Origin: VRUE01 sp963717375
GTDB lineage: Bacteria; Actinomycetota; Thermoleophilia; Solirubrobacterales; 70-9
Assembly (NCBI GenBank): GCA_963717375.1
Contig: OY970329.1
Span: 2,823,073 to 2,887,072, forward strand
DNA: 64,000 bases
Reading direction: 5' to 3'
The translations under genes and the position numbers were made by a program. This document shows positions 53,548-61,340 of this stretch, in pieces; position 1 is the stretch's first letter; the number at the start of each line of letters is the position of its first letter. Under the pieces are notes generated by a model. The model was not told the DNA's origin and ran no database searches. It was given only the letters and a program-made list of their open reading frames with translations.

Positions 53548-54150
53548 GTGGCCGGCGAGCAGACGAGTTGGCGGATCTGGTGGGCGAAGCGGCGCTGGTA
53601 TGAGCGCAACCGGCGCCCGTCGCGGCGCTGGCGGATCGCCCGCCACGCTGCCCGTGGCGGCTTCTTCATCCGCCAGCCGCTCGAGGGGGAGGCGCTGGAG
53701 GCCCTCGACGACGGGCGGCTGCGGATCGGCGAAGGGACGCTGCTCGAGCCCGGTTGCTGGCTGACCCTTGCGCCCGAGGCGCGGATCGAGATCGGCGCCG
53801 GCTGCTTCCTCAACCGCAGCACGATGCTGGCAGCGCTGGAGCTGATCGAGATCGGCGACCACACGATGTTCGCCAACGGCTGCTTCGTCGGCGACTCGGC
53901 CCACCGTTTCGACGACCCCGATACGCCCATAACTCACCAGGGCTTCACCTCCAAAGGCCCGGTGCGGATCGGCCCCAACTGCTGGTTCGGCGTCAACTGC
54001 GTGGTGACCAGTGGCGTCACCATCGGCGAGCGCTGCGTGATCGGCGCCAACTCGGTGGTGACCAAGGACCTCGAGCCGGGGACGATCGCGGCGGGCGCCC
54101 CGGCCCGCCCGATCGGCGCGATCCAGCTCACGCCGCGCGTACGCCGCTGA
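53548..54150 (+). CDS. Hexapeptide-repeat acyltransferase
   Basis: 200 residues, GTG start. A basic, Trp-rich N-terminus (WRIWWAKRRWYERNRR) precedes a left-handed beta-helix with hexad repeats (EIGAGCFLNRSTMLAA, VRIGPNCWFGVNCVVTSGVTIGERCVIGANSVVTKDL). It has the GAPARPIG end seen in maltose/galactoside-type O-acetyltransferases. Acceptor unknown; a surface glycan or sugar is likely. Confidence 0.85.
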   Translation: MAGEQTSWRIWWAKRRWYERNRRPSRRWRIARHAARGGFFIRQPLEGEALEALDDGRLRIGEGTLLEPGCWLTLAPEARIEIGAGCFLNRSTMLAALELIEIGDHTMFANGCFVGDSAHRFDDPDTPITHQGFTSKGPVRIGPNCWFGVNCVVTSGVTIGERCVIGANSVVTKDLEPGTIAAGAPARPIGAIQLTPRVRR

Positions 54151-54205
54151 CAGAGCGAATCCTGCCTTCTGTGATCAAGCCGTCGTAACGGCGCCGATCT
54201 GCGTC

Positions 54206-54211
54206 TATAAT
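54206..54211 (+). promoter_or_regulatory. -10 box TATAAT for panCDB
   Basis: A consensus TATAAT 28 nt before the panC ATG, so this transcript would have a short leader, unlike most promoters noted here. A -35 is not obvious. Confidence 0.5.
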
Positions 54212-54239
54212 TTCCCAGTACGGCCGTGACCCCAAGGGC

Positions 54240-55145
54240 ATGGACCAAATGGACCTCGTCGAACTCGTCGATTCCCCACACGCAACTGGCGACGTGAAGC
54301 TCCTCCGCGCAAGGGACGAGCTTCGAGCCGCGCTTGCTCCGGTACGCCGCGAGGGCAGCTCGATCGGCCTGGTGCCGACCATGGGCTTCCTCCACGAGGG
54401 TCACCTCTCGCTGCTGCGCGCCGCCCGCGCCGAGTGCGACCTCGTCGTCATGAGCCTCTTCGTCAACCCGGCCCAGTTCGGGCCCGGGGAGGACCTCGAT
54501 CGCTACCCGCGCGATGAGGAGCGGGACCTGCGGCTCGCCGCGGAGGCGGGCGCCGACATCGTCTACGCCCCGCCTGTGGAGGCCGTCTATCCCAAAGGCT
54601 TCGCCACCCAGGTCGAGGTCGGCGGCGGGCTGACCGACGTCCTCGACGGCGACCCCAGCCGGCGCGGCCCGGAGCACTTCCGCGGCGTCACCACCGTCGT
54701 CGCCAAGCTCTTCAACGCGGTCGGACCCGACGTCGCCTACTTCGGCCAGAAGGATGCACAGCAGGTGGCCGTTATCCGTCGGATGGTCCGTGACCTTGAC
54801 ATCCCGGTGCGGATCGAGGTGCTGCCGACGGTGCGCGAGCCCGACGGCCTGGCGATGAGCTCCCGCAACGCCTACCTCGACCCGCGCGAGCGCGAGCGGG
54901 CGACGGCGCTCTCGCGGGCCCTGCGCGCCGCCGAGGAGGCCGCCCGCGCAGAGGGCATTGCCGCCGGCATCGAGGCTGCCCGCGCGGAGCTGCGCGCCGC
55001 CGGCGTCGAGCCCGAGTACCTGGAGGCGCGCGACGCCGAGAACTTGAACCCCGTGGCCGAGTCGAACGGCCGCCCCGTACTCATTGCCGTTGCCGCCCAG
55101 GTGGGCGGTGCGCGGCTGATCGACAACGTCCTGATCCAACCTTGA
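54240..55145 (+). CDS. panC: Pantothenate synthetase
   Basis: 301 residues. Condenses pantoate and beta-alanine. VPTMGFLHEGHLSLLRAAR holds the HxGH-type nucleotide site, FVNPAQFGPGEDLDRYPR and PDVAYFGQKDAQQVAVI the pantoate site, GLAMSSRNAYLDP the KMSKS-equivalent. ATG 54240 or 54249. First gene of panC-panD-panB. Confidence 0.97.
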   Translation: MDQMDLVELVDSPHATGDVKLLRARDELRAALAPVRREGSSIGLVPTMGFLHEGHLSLLRAARAECDLVVMSLFVNPAQFGPGEDLDRYPRDEERDLRLAAEAGADIVYAPPVEAVYPKGFATQVEVGGGLTDVLDGDPSRRGPEHFRGVTTVVAKLFNAVGPDVAYFGQKDAQQVAVIRRMVRDLDIPVRIEVLPTVREPDGLAMSSRNAYLDPRERERATALSRALRAAEEAARAEGIAAGIEAARAELRAAGVEPEYLEARDAENLNPVAESNGRPVLIAVAAQVGGARLIDNVLIQP

Positions 55146-55180
55146 ACGCTCCAACCCGAAAGAGCTGACACGGAGGCCAA

Positions 55181-55561
55181 ATGCAAAGGCAGATGCTCAA
55201 GTCCAAGATTCACCGGGCGACGGTGACCGATTGCGATGTCGACTACATCGGCAGCATCACCATCGACACCGAGCTGATGGCAAGCGCGGACCTGATCACC
55301 AACGAGCAGGTTCACGTCTGGGACATCGACAACGGCGCCCGCTTCGTCACCTACGTGATCGACGGCGAGCCCGGTTCCCGCACGATGCAGGTCAACGGCG
55401 CCGCCGCTCACCTGACCCGACCCGGCCACAAGATCATCGTCGCCTCCTTCGGCGCCTACGACGAGAGCGACCTCGAGGCCTACTCGCCGGTCGTCGTCCA
55501 CGTCGACGAGGACAACGCGATCAATGCCGTCGACAGCCACCCCGAGGTGCTGCTCTCATGA
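55181..55561 (+). CDS. panD: Aspartate 1-decarboxylase proenzyme
   Basis: 126 residues. Makes beta-alanine. Self-cleaves at Gly-Ser in YIGSIT (about residues 24-25) to form the pyruvoyl group. The N-terminal RQMLKSKIHRATVTD and NGARFVTYVI are conserved. GGAGG lies 8 nt before the ATG. Stop overlaps panB. Confidence 0.97.
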   Translation: MQRQMLKSKIHRATVTDCDVDYIGSITIDTELMASADLITNEQVHVWDIDNGARFVTYVIDGEPGSRTMQVNGAAAHLTRPGHKIIVASFGAYDESDLEAYSPVVVHVDEDNAINAVDSHPEVLLS

Positions 55562-56493
55562 ACGCCGGTGGGCTCTCCCACACGGCACCGCCGCCCGCGG
55601 GTCGCAAGCCCGTGAACCTGCCGCGCCTGGCCGAGATGAAGGCGAAGGGCGAACCGATCGCGATGATCACCGCCTACGACTATCCCTCCGCCAAGGTCGC
55701 CGAGGAGGCCGGTGTCGACGTCGTCCTCGTCGGCGACACCGCCGCGATGGTCGTTCTGGGATATCCGGGCACCGAGCCGGTCTCCATGGACGAGATGGTC
55801 ATGCTCGGCAAGGCCGTGCGCCGCGGCTTGCGGACGCCGCTGATGGTCGGCGACATGCCGATGGGGAGCTATGAGTCGAGTAACGAGCTGGCCGTCCAAA
55901 GCGCCCAGCGCCTGGTCAAGGAGACCGGCTGTCAGGTCGTCAAGCTCGAGGCCGGGGGCATCTCGGTCGAGCGGGCTAGGGCGATCGTCCGCTCCGGCAT
56001 CCCGGTGATGGGGCACGTCGGCCTCACGCCGCAAACGGCCACGGCGCTCGGCGGCTACAAGACCCAGGGCAAGACCGCCAAGGACGCGATCCAGCTCTGC
56101 GAGGACGCGCTGGCCCTGCAGGCGGTCGGCTGCTTCGCGATCGTCTTCGAGGCGGTCCCGGCGGCGATCACCGAGGCGATCGTCGAGAAGTTGGAGATCC
56201 CGGTGATCGGCATCGGCGCCGGTCCCGCGCCGGCCGGCCAGGTCCTCGTCTTCCACGACCTGCTCGGCATCACCACCGGCCGCCTGGCCAAATTCGTCAA
56301 GCGCTACGCCGACATCCACGACCAGATGGTCGGCGGCGTACGCAACTACGTAGACGAGGTCCGCACCCGCCACTTCCCCGAACCCGACCACGTCTACGGC
56401 ATCGAGCCGTCGGAGCTGGCCGAGTTCAGGCACTACCTAGACCAGGAGAGCCTCACCTCGGCCAAGGCCTGGGATTGGGAGCCGCTGCCCTAG
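55558..56493 (+). CDS. panB: 3-methyl-2-oxobutanoate hydroxymethyltransferase
   Basis: 311 residues from ATG 55558, overlapping the panD stop. First committed pantothenate step. ITAYDYPSAKVAEEAGVDVVLVGDTAAMVVLGY, KLEAGG, GHVGLTPQTA and IPVIGIGAGPAPAGQVLVFHDLLG are conserved TIM-barrel motifs with the Mg-binding Asp and Glu residues. A C-terminal ~50-residue extension (YVDEVRTRHFPEPDHVYGI) is typical of actinobacteria. Confidence 0.97.
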   Translation: MNAGGLSHTAPPPAGRKPVNLPRLAEMKAKGEPIAMITAYDYPSAKVAEEAGVDVVLVGDTAAMVVLGYPGTEPVSMDEMVMLGKAVRRGLRTPLMVGDMPMGSYESSNELAVQSAQRLVKETGCQVVKLEAGGISVERARAIVRSGIPVMGHVGLTPQTATALGGYKTQGKTAKDAIQLCEDALALQAVGCFAIVFEAVPAAITEAIVEKLEIPVIGIGAGPAPAGQVLVFHDLLGITTGRLAKFVKRYADIHDQMVGGVRNYVDEVRTRHFPEPDHVYGIEPSELAEFRHYLDQESLTSAKAWDWEPLP

Positions 56494-56590
56494 AACGATT
56501 TGAAGGCGGTGGGGGGAGAGCTTGCGGCGTCCCTGACTTAACCCCCGGTGTCCTTCAGGAAAGCCGTCGGATTGCGCCCGGGCAGCCAGG

Positions 56591-56830
56591 ATTCAGCGGT
56601 TTGTCTGGACGGAACATGCCGAGACCCGAACTCGACAGCGGGAATTGTCCAAAGAAGAGGTCGCGCGCGTGATTAAGGAGCGGCATGGCGAACGCGCGAT
56701 CAATCGTGGTCGTGCTCAATGGCGCGTCGCGGGGCAGACCTCTCACGGCCAGGCGTTCATCGTTATCTACGACCATCCGCACGATGATGATCCCGGTGCA
56801 GTGCGAATTGTCAGCGCATGGCGTCTGTAG
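56591..56830 (+). CDS. DUF4258-like small protein, 5' end uncertain
   Basis: The frame encodes WTEHAETRTRQRELSKEEVARVIKE, then a short beta-rich half GQTSHGQAFIVIYDHP and a VRIVSAWR end. This resembles DUF4258/toxin-like proteins, whose N-terminus normally reads HAxxRxxxRxI. A standard start exists only at TTG 56645, which would delete that conserved N-terminus. The upstream frame is open to 56537 but has no ATG/GTG/TTG; ATT at 56591 is the only near-cognate start. Either a non-canonical start or a 5' damaged gene. A DUF2283-like gene follows after 29 nt. Confidence 0.5.
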   Translation: MQRFVWTEHAETRTRQRELSKEEVARVIKERHGERAINRGRAQWRVAGQTSHGQAFIVIYDHPHDDDPGAVRIVSAWRL

Positions 56831-56859
56831 CGCCGCGCGGCGCACAGCGCTACCCTCGG

Positions 56860-57078
56860 ATGGCCATGCATGTTCACTACGACCGGCAGGTCGACGTCGC
56901 CCTGATCGTGCTTGAGCCGGGTTCGGCCGTCAGCGAGGAGCATGAGTGGGGGCTGATTGACCGGGACCCCGCAGATTGTCATTTGATGGGTTTTGAGATC
57001 TGGGACGCGAGTCGGCATCTGCCGCCCGAGCTTCTAGAGGCCCTTCCGGCTCCTGAGCCCACCGCCGACGCTGCATAG
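56860..57078 (+). CDS. DUF2283-like small protein
   Basis: About 72 residues (ATG 56860 or 56866). HVHYDRQVDVALIVLEPGS and EHEWGLIDRDPADCHLMGFEIWDASRHL match DUF2283, a small beta-rich family often encoded beside DUF4258-like genes and suspected to be the antitoxin partner. TACCCT lies 3-9 nt upstream and may be a -10 box. Role is inference from pairing. Confidence 0.65.
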   Translation: MAMHVHYDRQVDVALIVLEPGSAVSEEHEWGLIDRDPADCHLMGFEIWDASRHLPPELLEALPAPEPTADAA

Positions 57079-57609
57079 CCCTTCGTCGATCTGGCCGCGA
57101 TTCAGACCCTGCGATGGCGCAGGCGCTCGGCTGCATCGCGATTCTTATCGGGGCGGTCCTGGGGGCAGTCTCAAAGTAATCGTCACTGGAGTGCCGCTTG
57201 CCTGAGCAAATAAGCTCCCTCTCAATAGGCAGACAACACATTACATTCTATGCCTGAAGGATAGGTTGGTAATTAATAAATTTTTTATGAGTGTCATAAA
57301 CGGACCGACATCGGGCGGGTAATTGTTACCCAAGTTTTCTTGTCTATAAAGATTTACTCTTACCTTGACAAGACCTAAGAGGTACCCGAGAATCCTTATC
57401 TAAACCAGTCTTGGGTCAGCTGCTCCGGCGCCTGTGAGCTGAGCTGGCTTCAGTCGCAGACAGGCTCTAGAGCAGGGAGGAGATGCCGAGATTGATATGC
57501 CGTTTTGCGTAAGGCATCGGTCCTGTGCGTCCGTTTGCGCGCGCATTGCTTCATCCAACTTCAGCGAAGTAAACACCCAGTCCATCGAGCAATTGACAGG
57601 AGATCAGCC
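57079..57609. other. Gene-poor, AT-rich stretch
   Basis: 531 nt without a convincing gene. 57225-57420 is strikingly AT-rich (for example AATTAATAAATTTTTTATGA at 57272-57291) in an otherwise very GC-rich window. TTGACA occurs at 57365-57370 but no good -10 is spaced from it. It could be a promoter-rich or acquired segment; I cannot assign a function. Confidence 0.6.
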
Positions 57610-57744
57610 ATGCAAAGACAGCTTGCGAGGTTGCTATCGAGAAGCGACGCCTTCAATCCAAGGGTGGTGAATTTTCATGGTGAAAAATGTAAGCGAACAA
57701 TTGAGCGCTTTGAGCAGAGTCAGCTAATAGGTTGCCTCGCGTAA
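57610..57744 (+). CDS. Possible 44-residue small protein
   Basis: ATG 57610 with AGGAG 7 nt upstream (CAGGAGATCAGCC) opens a 44-codon frame, rich in Arg/Gln at the start and ending before a TAA inside the following stem-loop. No homologue recognised. Composition differs from the high-GC genes around it. It could be a leader peptide for the structured region and gene downstream. Confidence 0.35.
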   Translation: MQRQLARLLSRSDAFNPRVVNFHGEKCKRTIERFEQSQLIGCLA

Positions 57745-57850
57745 AGGCGTGAGCGGGTAGCGTCACGACATCGTTGCGATGTCGTGAAGTAGCGGGTTGC
57801 CGTCTCCTGTAGTCGCCTTTCGCGAGGCGCTCGTCGGCGCAATATGCGCC
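57734..57850 (+). ncRNA. Structured RNA candidate in the leader of the 57861 gene
   Basis: An outer stem of 15 bp with one bulged T (57734-57749 with 57814-57828) encloses a perfect 11-bp hairpin TCACGACATCG-TTG-CGATGTCGTGA (57763-57787) and two copies of AGCGGGT (57753, 57791). A third small hairpin GGCGCA-ATA-TGCGCC (57836-57850) ends just before AGGAGG and the GTG at 57861. The nested fold next to a ribosome-binding site suggests a cis-regulatory leader. No known riboswitch class recognised. Confidence 0.45.
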
Positions 57851-57860
57851 AGGAGGAGCC

Positions 57861-58256
57861 GTGCGCGACCCGAAATCTCCAAAAGGTTCGCAGCAACCCT
57901 TGCCCGACCAGTCGGGGGGAGAACAGGACGCCTCCGGGCCCGGAGAACTCGAGGCTGATCTTTCCGTCCTCGGCGATGAGGAGATACGTCGCGAGGGCGA
58001 ACGCGAGGGGTTGCGCCGTCAACGCGACGAACGCAAGATGGAGGGCGAGCAAGAGAATGCGAGGCGATCGATCGAGAGATGGGTGCAAGCCAGGCTCTTT
58101 GGCTTGCTGGCGTATATCGCCGTGGTGGCCACGGTTGTGGTCGTTGTCGGCACCGTCGAGGAGAACGTGGAGATTGTCCGGACGGGAATGGCGACGCTTT
58201 GCGCAGTGGGCGGGCTTGGCATTTACCGCCTACCCTTCTGGGTGGGGAGGCGTTGA
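57861..58256 (+). CDS. Membrane protein with long charged N-terminus
   Basis: 131 residues, GTG with AGGAGGAGCC directly upstream. Residues 1-75 are highly charged, with a probable coiled coil (EEIRREGEREGLRRQRDERKM). Two TM helices follow (~79-98 AYIAVVATVVVVVGTV and ~105-125 GMATLCAVGGLGIYRLPFWV). No family recognised. It is preceded by a strongly structured leader. Confidence 0.6.
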   Translation: MRDPKSPKGSQQPLPDQSGGEQDASGPGELEADLSVLGDEEIRREGEREGLRRQRDERKMEGEQENARRSIERWVQARLFGLLAYIAVVATVVVVVGTVEENVEIVRTGMATLCAVGGLGIYRLPFWVGRR

Positions 58257-58304
58257 GGGTTGTGGCGGTCGACTGCCTCTCGGCGGACCGTGTGCCGCTC
58301 GATC

Positions 58305-58310
58305 TACGAT
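58305..58310 (+). promoter_or_regulatory. -10-like TACGAT before fmdB-like gene
   Basis: TACGAT ends 8 nt before the ATG at 58319. Leaderless geometry. Confidence 0.3.
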
Positions 58311-58318
58311 TGCGGCAG

Positions 58319-58606
58319 ATGCCCGTCTATGAGTTCGAGTGCGAGGAGTGCGACTGCCGCTTCGAGGAGCTGGCGCCCAGCGACACGACGAGCCTTGCTT
58401 GCCCTGAGTGTGGATCCGAAAGGACTCGACGTCTGATGTCTCCGGTCTCTCCCGCTGGCCGCCAGCCACGGGGCGCCGCCGTGCGATCTGACGAGTCGCG
58501 GCGCGGGGAGCGGGAAGCGGCGCGGGGGGAGAGGCTCACCGAGTCCAAGCGCAAGCGGGCGGCGGGGGAATCGGTGCGGCCGCAGCGTGGCGGAGGCAAG
58601 GCTTGA
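58319..58606 (+). CDS. FmdB-family zinc-ribbon protein
   Basis: 95 residues from ATG 58319. The first 42 residues are the FmdB zinc ribbon MPVYEFECEECDCRFEEL...CPECGSERTRRLMS with two CxxC pairs. The C-terminal half is basic and disordered (SKRKRAAGESVRPQRGGGKA). FmdB-type proteins are putative regulators of unclear function. Overlaps the UDG gene by 4 nt. Confidence 0.85.
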   Translation: MPVYEFECEECDCRFEELAPSDTTSLACPECGSERTRRLMSPVSPAGRQPRGAAVRSDESRRGEREAARGERLTESKRKRAAGESVRPQRGGGKA

Positions 58607-59289
58607 GTCCGGCGAGCGCCGAGGAGCGACGCGAGCAACTCGTCGCGCTCTTCGAGGAAGTGAAGGGGTGCACGAAGTGCCCCCTGCACGAGACGCGGGG
58701 CAAGGCGGTCTTCGGCGCCGGCGACGCCGACGCCGACCTGATGTTCGTCGGCGAGGCGCCCGGTGCCGAAGAGGATCGGCAGGGGCTGCCGTTCGTCGGC
58801 CGTGCCGGGCAACTGCTCAATCAGATGTTGGAAGAGATCGGTCTCTCGCGCGAGGCGGTCTTCATTGCCAACGTGTTGAAGAGCCGGCCGCCGGGCAATC
58901 GCGATCCGCAGCCGATGGAGATCGAGGCCTGCCGTCCTTACCTCTTCGAGCAGGTGCGACTGATTGAGCCGACGGTCATCTGCACCCTGGGCAACTTCGC
59001 CACCAAGCTGCTGAGCGGCAACCCGGCTGGGATTACCAGGGTGCGCGGGGCCCCGCAGGTGCATGAGATCGGCGGTCGCACCGTCTTCCTCCTTCCGCTA
59101 TTTCACCCCGCGGCGGCGTTGCGGACCCCGGCGGTAAAGGAGACCCTGCGCGAAGACTTCTCGACGTTGCCCGACCTGCTCGCGATGGGACCCCCGGTGG
59201 CGGCTGAAGAGCCGGACGAGGAGCCCGTCAAAGATGAGCCCGATCCGGCCCCCGAGCCCTCGGCCGACCAGCTTGACTTCTTTGGCTAG
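58603..59289 (+). CDS. udg: Family 4 uracil-DNA glycosylase
   Basis: 228 residues, TTG start. The [4Fe-4S] cysteines are in KGCTKCPLHETR, in MEIEACRPYL and in PTVICTLGN. GEAPGAEEDRQGLPFVGRAG is the uracil pocket and LLPLFHPAAALR motif 2. It removes uracil from DNA. A ~35-residue acidic tail ends in QLDFFG, close to the beta-clamp-binding consensus QL(S/D)LF, suggesting recruitment to the replication clamp. Confidence 0.93.
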   Translation: MSPASAEERREQLVALFEEVKGCTKCPLHETRGKAVFGAGDADADLMFVGEAPGAEEDRQGLPFVGRAGQLLNQMLEEIGLSREAVFIANVLKSRPPGNRDPQPMEIEACRPYLFEQVRLIEPTVICTLGNFATKLLSGNPAGITRVRGAPQVHEIGGRTVFLLPLFHPAAALRTPAVKETLREDFSTLPDLLAMGPPVAAEEPDEEPVKDEPDPAPEPSADQLDFFG

Positions 59290-59296
59290 TCCGGCC

Positions 59297-59719
59297 GTGA
59301 CCAGCTCTGCCGCCGAGACCGAAGTGCTCGGCGCCCGGCTCGCCGAGGGGCTCGAGCCCGGCGACGTGGTCGTCGTCAGCGGCGAGGTCGGCGCCGGCAA
59401 GACGACCCTGATCCGGGGCGCCTGTCGGGCGCTCGGCATTAAGGGTCCGGTCACCTCGCCGACCTTCACTATCGGCCAGCGCTATGAGGGCGGGCGCCTT
59501 CCCGTCTCCCACCTCGACCTCTATCGCCTCGAGGGCCTCGAGGGCGAGGAACCGGCGCTGCTCGACGACTACCTTGTGCCCGACGCGGTCGCCTTCGTCG
59601 AGTGGCCAGCTGTGGCCGAGCCGCAGCTTGCCGGTCGCAGAACCATCGCCGTGCGCCTCGCTCACGCAGGGGGCGACAACCGCGAGGTCAGGCTTCCCGC
59701 CGCATCCAGGCGCAAATAG
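59297..59719 (+). CDS. tsaE: tRNA threonylcarbamoyladenosine biosynthesis ATPase TsaE
   Basis: About 140 residues from GTG 59297. P-loop SGEVGAGKTTLIRG, switch VTSPTFTIGQRY, SHLDLYRLEG and AVAFVEWPA are TsaE signatures. It works with TsaB and TsaD to make t6A37 on ANN-decoding tRNAs. An upstream TTG at 59282 is also in frame. A secreted-protein gene separates it from tsaB. Confidence 0.93.
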   Translation: MTSSAAETEVLGARLAEGLEPGDVVVVSGEVGAGKTTLIRGACRALGIKGPVTSPTFTIGQRYEGGRLPVSHLDLYRLEGLEGEEPALLDDYLVPDAVAFVEWPAVAEPQLAGRRTIAVRLAHAGGDNREVRLPAASRRK

Positions 59720-59788
59720 GCGTGTTTGCAGAGGCACGGTGCATGTAGCATCGAACCGAACTTGTTTCTGCGAACGGAGGGACGCTTG

Positions 59789-60163
59789 ATGAAGGGTCTG
59801 AAGACGCTGACCGCGGTGCTGCTTGGATCCGCCCTGCTGGTCTGCGCCGTACCGGCGATGGCGGGTGCTGCCGCCTACAAGCATTACGTTGCCTGCGGCG
59901 TCTCCCAGAACGCGAAGCCGGCCCACAAGTGCCCGAAGAAAAGCAAGAAGGGCGCCTTCTTCAAGAGCCTCAAAGGCGATGTCAACTACAGCATCTGCGT
60001 GAAGTTCCCGACCGGCAAAAACATCTGCGCCAAAGCCCAGCCGGCGACGCAGGGCACGCTCTACGTCAACAAGATCACCTCCAACATCCCCGGCAAACAC
60101 CGTGTGACCTGGTTCGTCGAAGGCAAGCGCATCGGCAGCTTTGCCTTCACGGTTCCCGACTGA
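59789..60163 (+). CDS. Small secreted protein with four cysteines
   Basis: 124 residues from ATG 59789, with GGAGGG 8 nt upstream. Signal peptide (LTAVLLGSALLVCAVPAMAG, likely cleaved after AMA). Mature ~100 residues are Lys-rich and beta-like: HYVACGVSQNAKPAHKCPKKSKKG, YSICVKFPTGKNICAKA, GKHRVTWFVEGKRIGSFAF. Probably an immunoglobulin-like or disulfide-stabilised envelope protein; no family assigned. It interrupts the tsaE-tsaB pair. Confidence 0.65.
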   Translation: MKGLKTLTAVLLGSALLVCAVPAMAGAAAYKHYVACGVSQNAKPAHKCPKKSKKGAFFKSLKGDVNYSICVKFPTGKNICAKAQPATQGTLYVNKITSNIPGKHRVTWFVEGKRIGSFAFTVPD

Positions 60164-60181
60164 GCGGGGGCGGAGCAGGGG

Positions 60182-60889
60182 ATGGCGGTTGTCGGCTTCG
60201 ACACGGCGACCGCCGACACGGCCGTCTGTGCGATGCGCGGCGAGGAGGTCCTGTACGAGGAGCTGCTGGGGCTCGCGCCCGACGGTAGCCCGCGTCACTC
60301 GACCGCGCTACTGGCTGAGATCGAGCGGGCGGCGACGGCGGCAGGTGGCTGGGAAGCGGTCGACCGGCTCGCAGTCGGCCTCGGGCCCGGCTCCTTCGTC
60401 GGTATCCGCATCGGGATCGCCACCGCGCGCGGCTTGGCGGCGAGCACCGGCCTGCCGCTGAGCGGCGTTTGCACGCTTGACCTGCTCGGTCGCGCCCTGG
60501 GCGAACTGGCCGGACCCGAGCGCGACCGCCTCGCCGTTCTCGACGCGCGCCGCGGCGAGGTCTTCGCGGCGCTCTACTCGCCCGCTGCAGAGCGGCTCTG
60601 GGAGCCGCTGGTCGCCGCCCCAGCCGATCTGGCGGAACGGGTCGCCGAGCTCCCTGTTCTGCCGCTGGCAGCCGGATCGGGAGCGGTACGATTCCGAGAT
60701 GAGCTGGCGAGCCGTGGTGTCGACGTCCCCGAGGACGCCGACCCCGTACACCGGGTCGCCGCGCGGCACGCCTGCGCTCTCGCGGAGGCCGCGCCGGACC
60801 GGGGCGACGAGCGCCTCGAGCCGATCTACCTGAGAGCGCCCGACGCGGAGCGATGGCGTGAGCGAGACACTTCCAAGCGAGCCGAGTGA
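60182..60889 (+). CDS. tsaB: tRNA threonylcarbamoyladenosine biosynthesis protein TsaB
   Basis: 235 residues. ASKHA-fold partner of TsaD. GFDTATADTAVCA start, RLAVGLGPGSFVGIRIGIATARGLAAST is the conserved core. VLDARRGEVFAALY follows. It lacks the metal-binding His pair of TsaD. Overlaps rimI by 32 nt. Confidence 0.94.
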   Translation: MAVVGFDTATADTAVCAMRGEEVLYEELLGLAPDGSPRHSTALLAEIERAATAAGGWEAVDRLAVGLGPGSFVGIRIGIATARGLAASTGLPLSGVCTLDLLGRALGELAGPERDRLAVLDARRGEVFAALYSPAAERLWEPLVAAPADLAERVAELPVLPLAAGSGAVRFRDELASRGVDVPEDADPVHRVAARHACALAEAAPDRGDERLEPIYLRAPDAERWRERDTSKRAE

Positions 60890-61328
60890 GGTGGTCGGGG
60901 CGGCTTCGATCAGGCGCCTCGCCTACAGCGACCTGCCCGCGGTGATCGCGATCGAGCGCCGTTCCTTTCCGACGCCCTGGTCGCTGGCGATGTTCGTGCT
61001 CGAGCTCTCCAAGACCGCGGGAATCTGTTTGGCGGCGACTGAGGGTGACGAGCTGCTCGGCTACCTCGTCTGCTCGCGCTACGACCAGGTCTGGCACCTG
61101 ATGAACGTCGCCGTCGCGCCCGAGCACCGTCGCGCTGGCGTCGCTCGGCGGCTGATCTCGAAGCTGGTGCAGGAGGGAGGGGGGAAGCTGCCCTTCACGC
61201 TTGAGGTGCGGGTCTCCAACCAGCCGGCGATCACGATGTACGAGCGGCTTGGCTTTCGCTCTGCAGGCGTGCGCCCTCGCTATTACCAAGATAACGGCGA
61301 GGACGCACTGATCATGTGGCTGGATTGA
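60858..61328 (+). CDS. rimI: Ribosomal-protein S18 alanine N-acetyltransferase RimI-type
   Basis: 156 residues, GTG start inside tsaB. GNAT fold: IRRLAYSDLPAVIAIERRSFPTPWS, the acetyl-CoA motif VAPEHRRAGVARRLIS, and LEVRVSNQPAITMYERLGFRSAGVRPRYY. The tsaB-rimI-tsaD order is widespread; here a minus-strand gene sits between rimI and tsaD. Confidence 0.93.
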   Translation: MSETLPSEPSEVVGAASIRRLAYSDLPAVIAIERRSFPTPWSLAMFVLELSKTAGICLAATEGDELLGYLVCSRYDQVWHLMNVAVAPEHRRAGVARRLISKLVQEGGGKLPFTLEVRVSNQPAITMYERLGFRSAGVRPRYYQDNGEDALIMWLD

Positions 61329-61340
61329 TTACGCAGCCGG

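Noticed and set aside
53508..53930. Extended start for the ROK kinase
   Set aside because: The extension is antisense to the well-supported acetyltransferase gene, and ATG 53507 precedes the conserved LGGTK motif at the normal distance.
57844..58332. A 162-codon frame overlapping the 57861 gene
   Set aside because: Different frame, Arg/Pro/Trp-rich shadow. The 57861 frame has the ribosome-binding site and TM helices.
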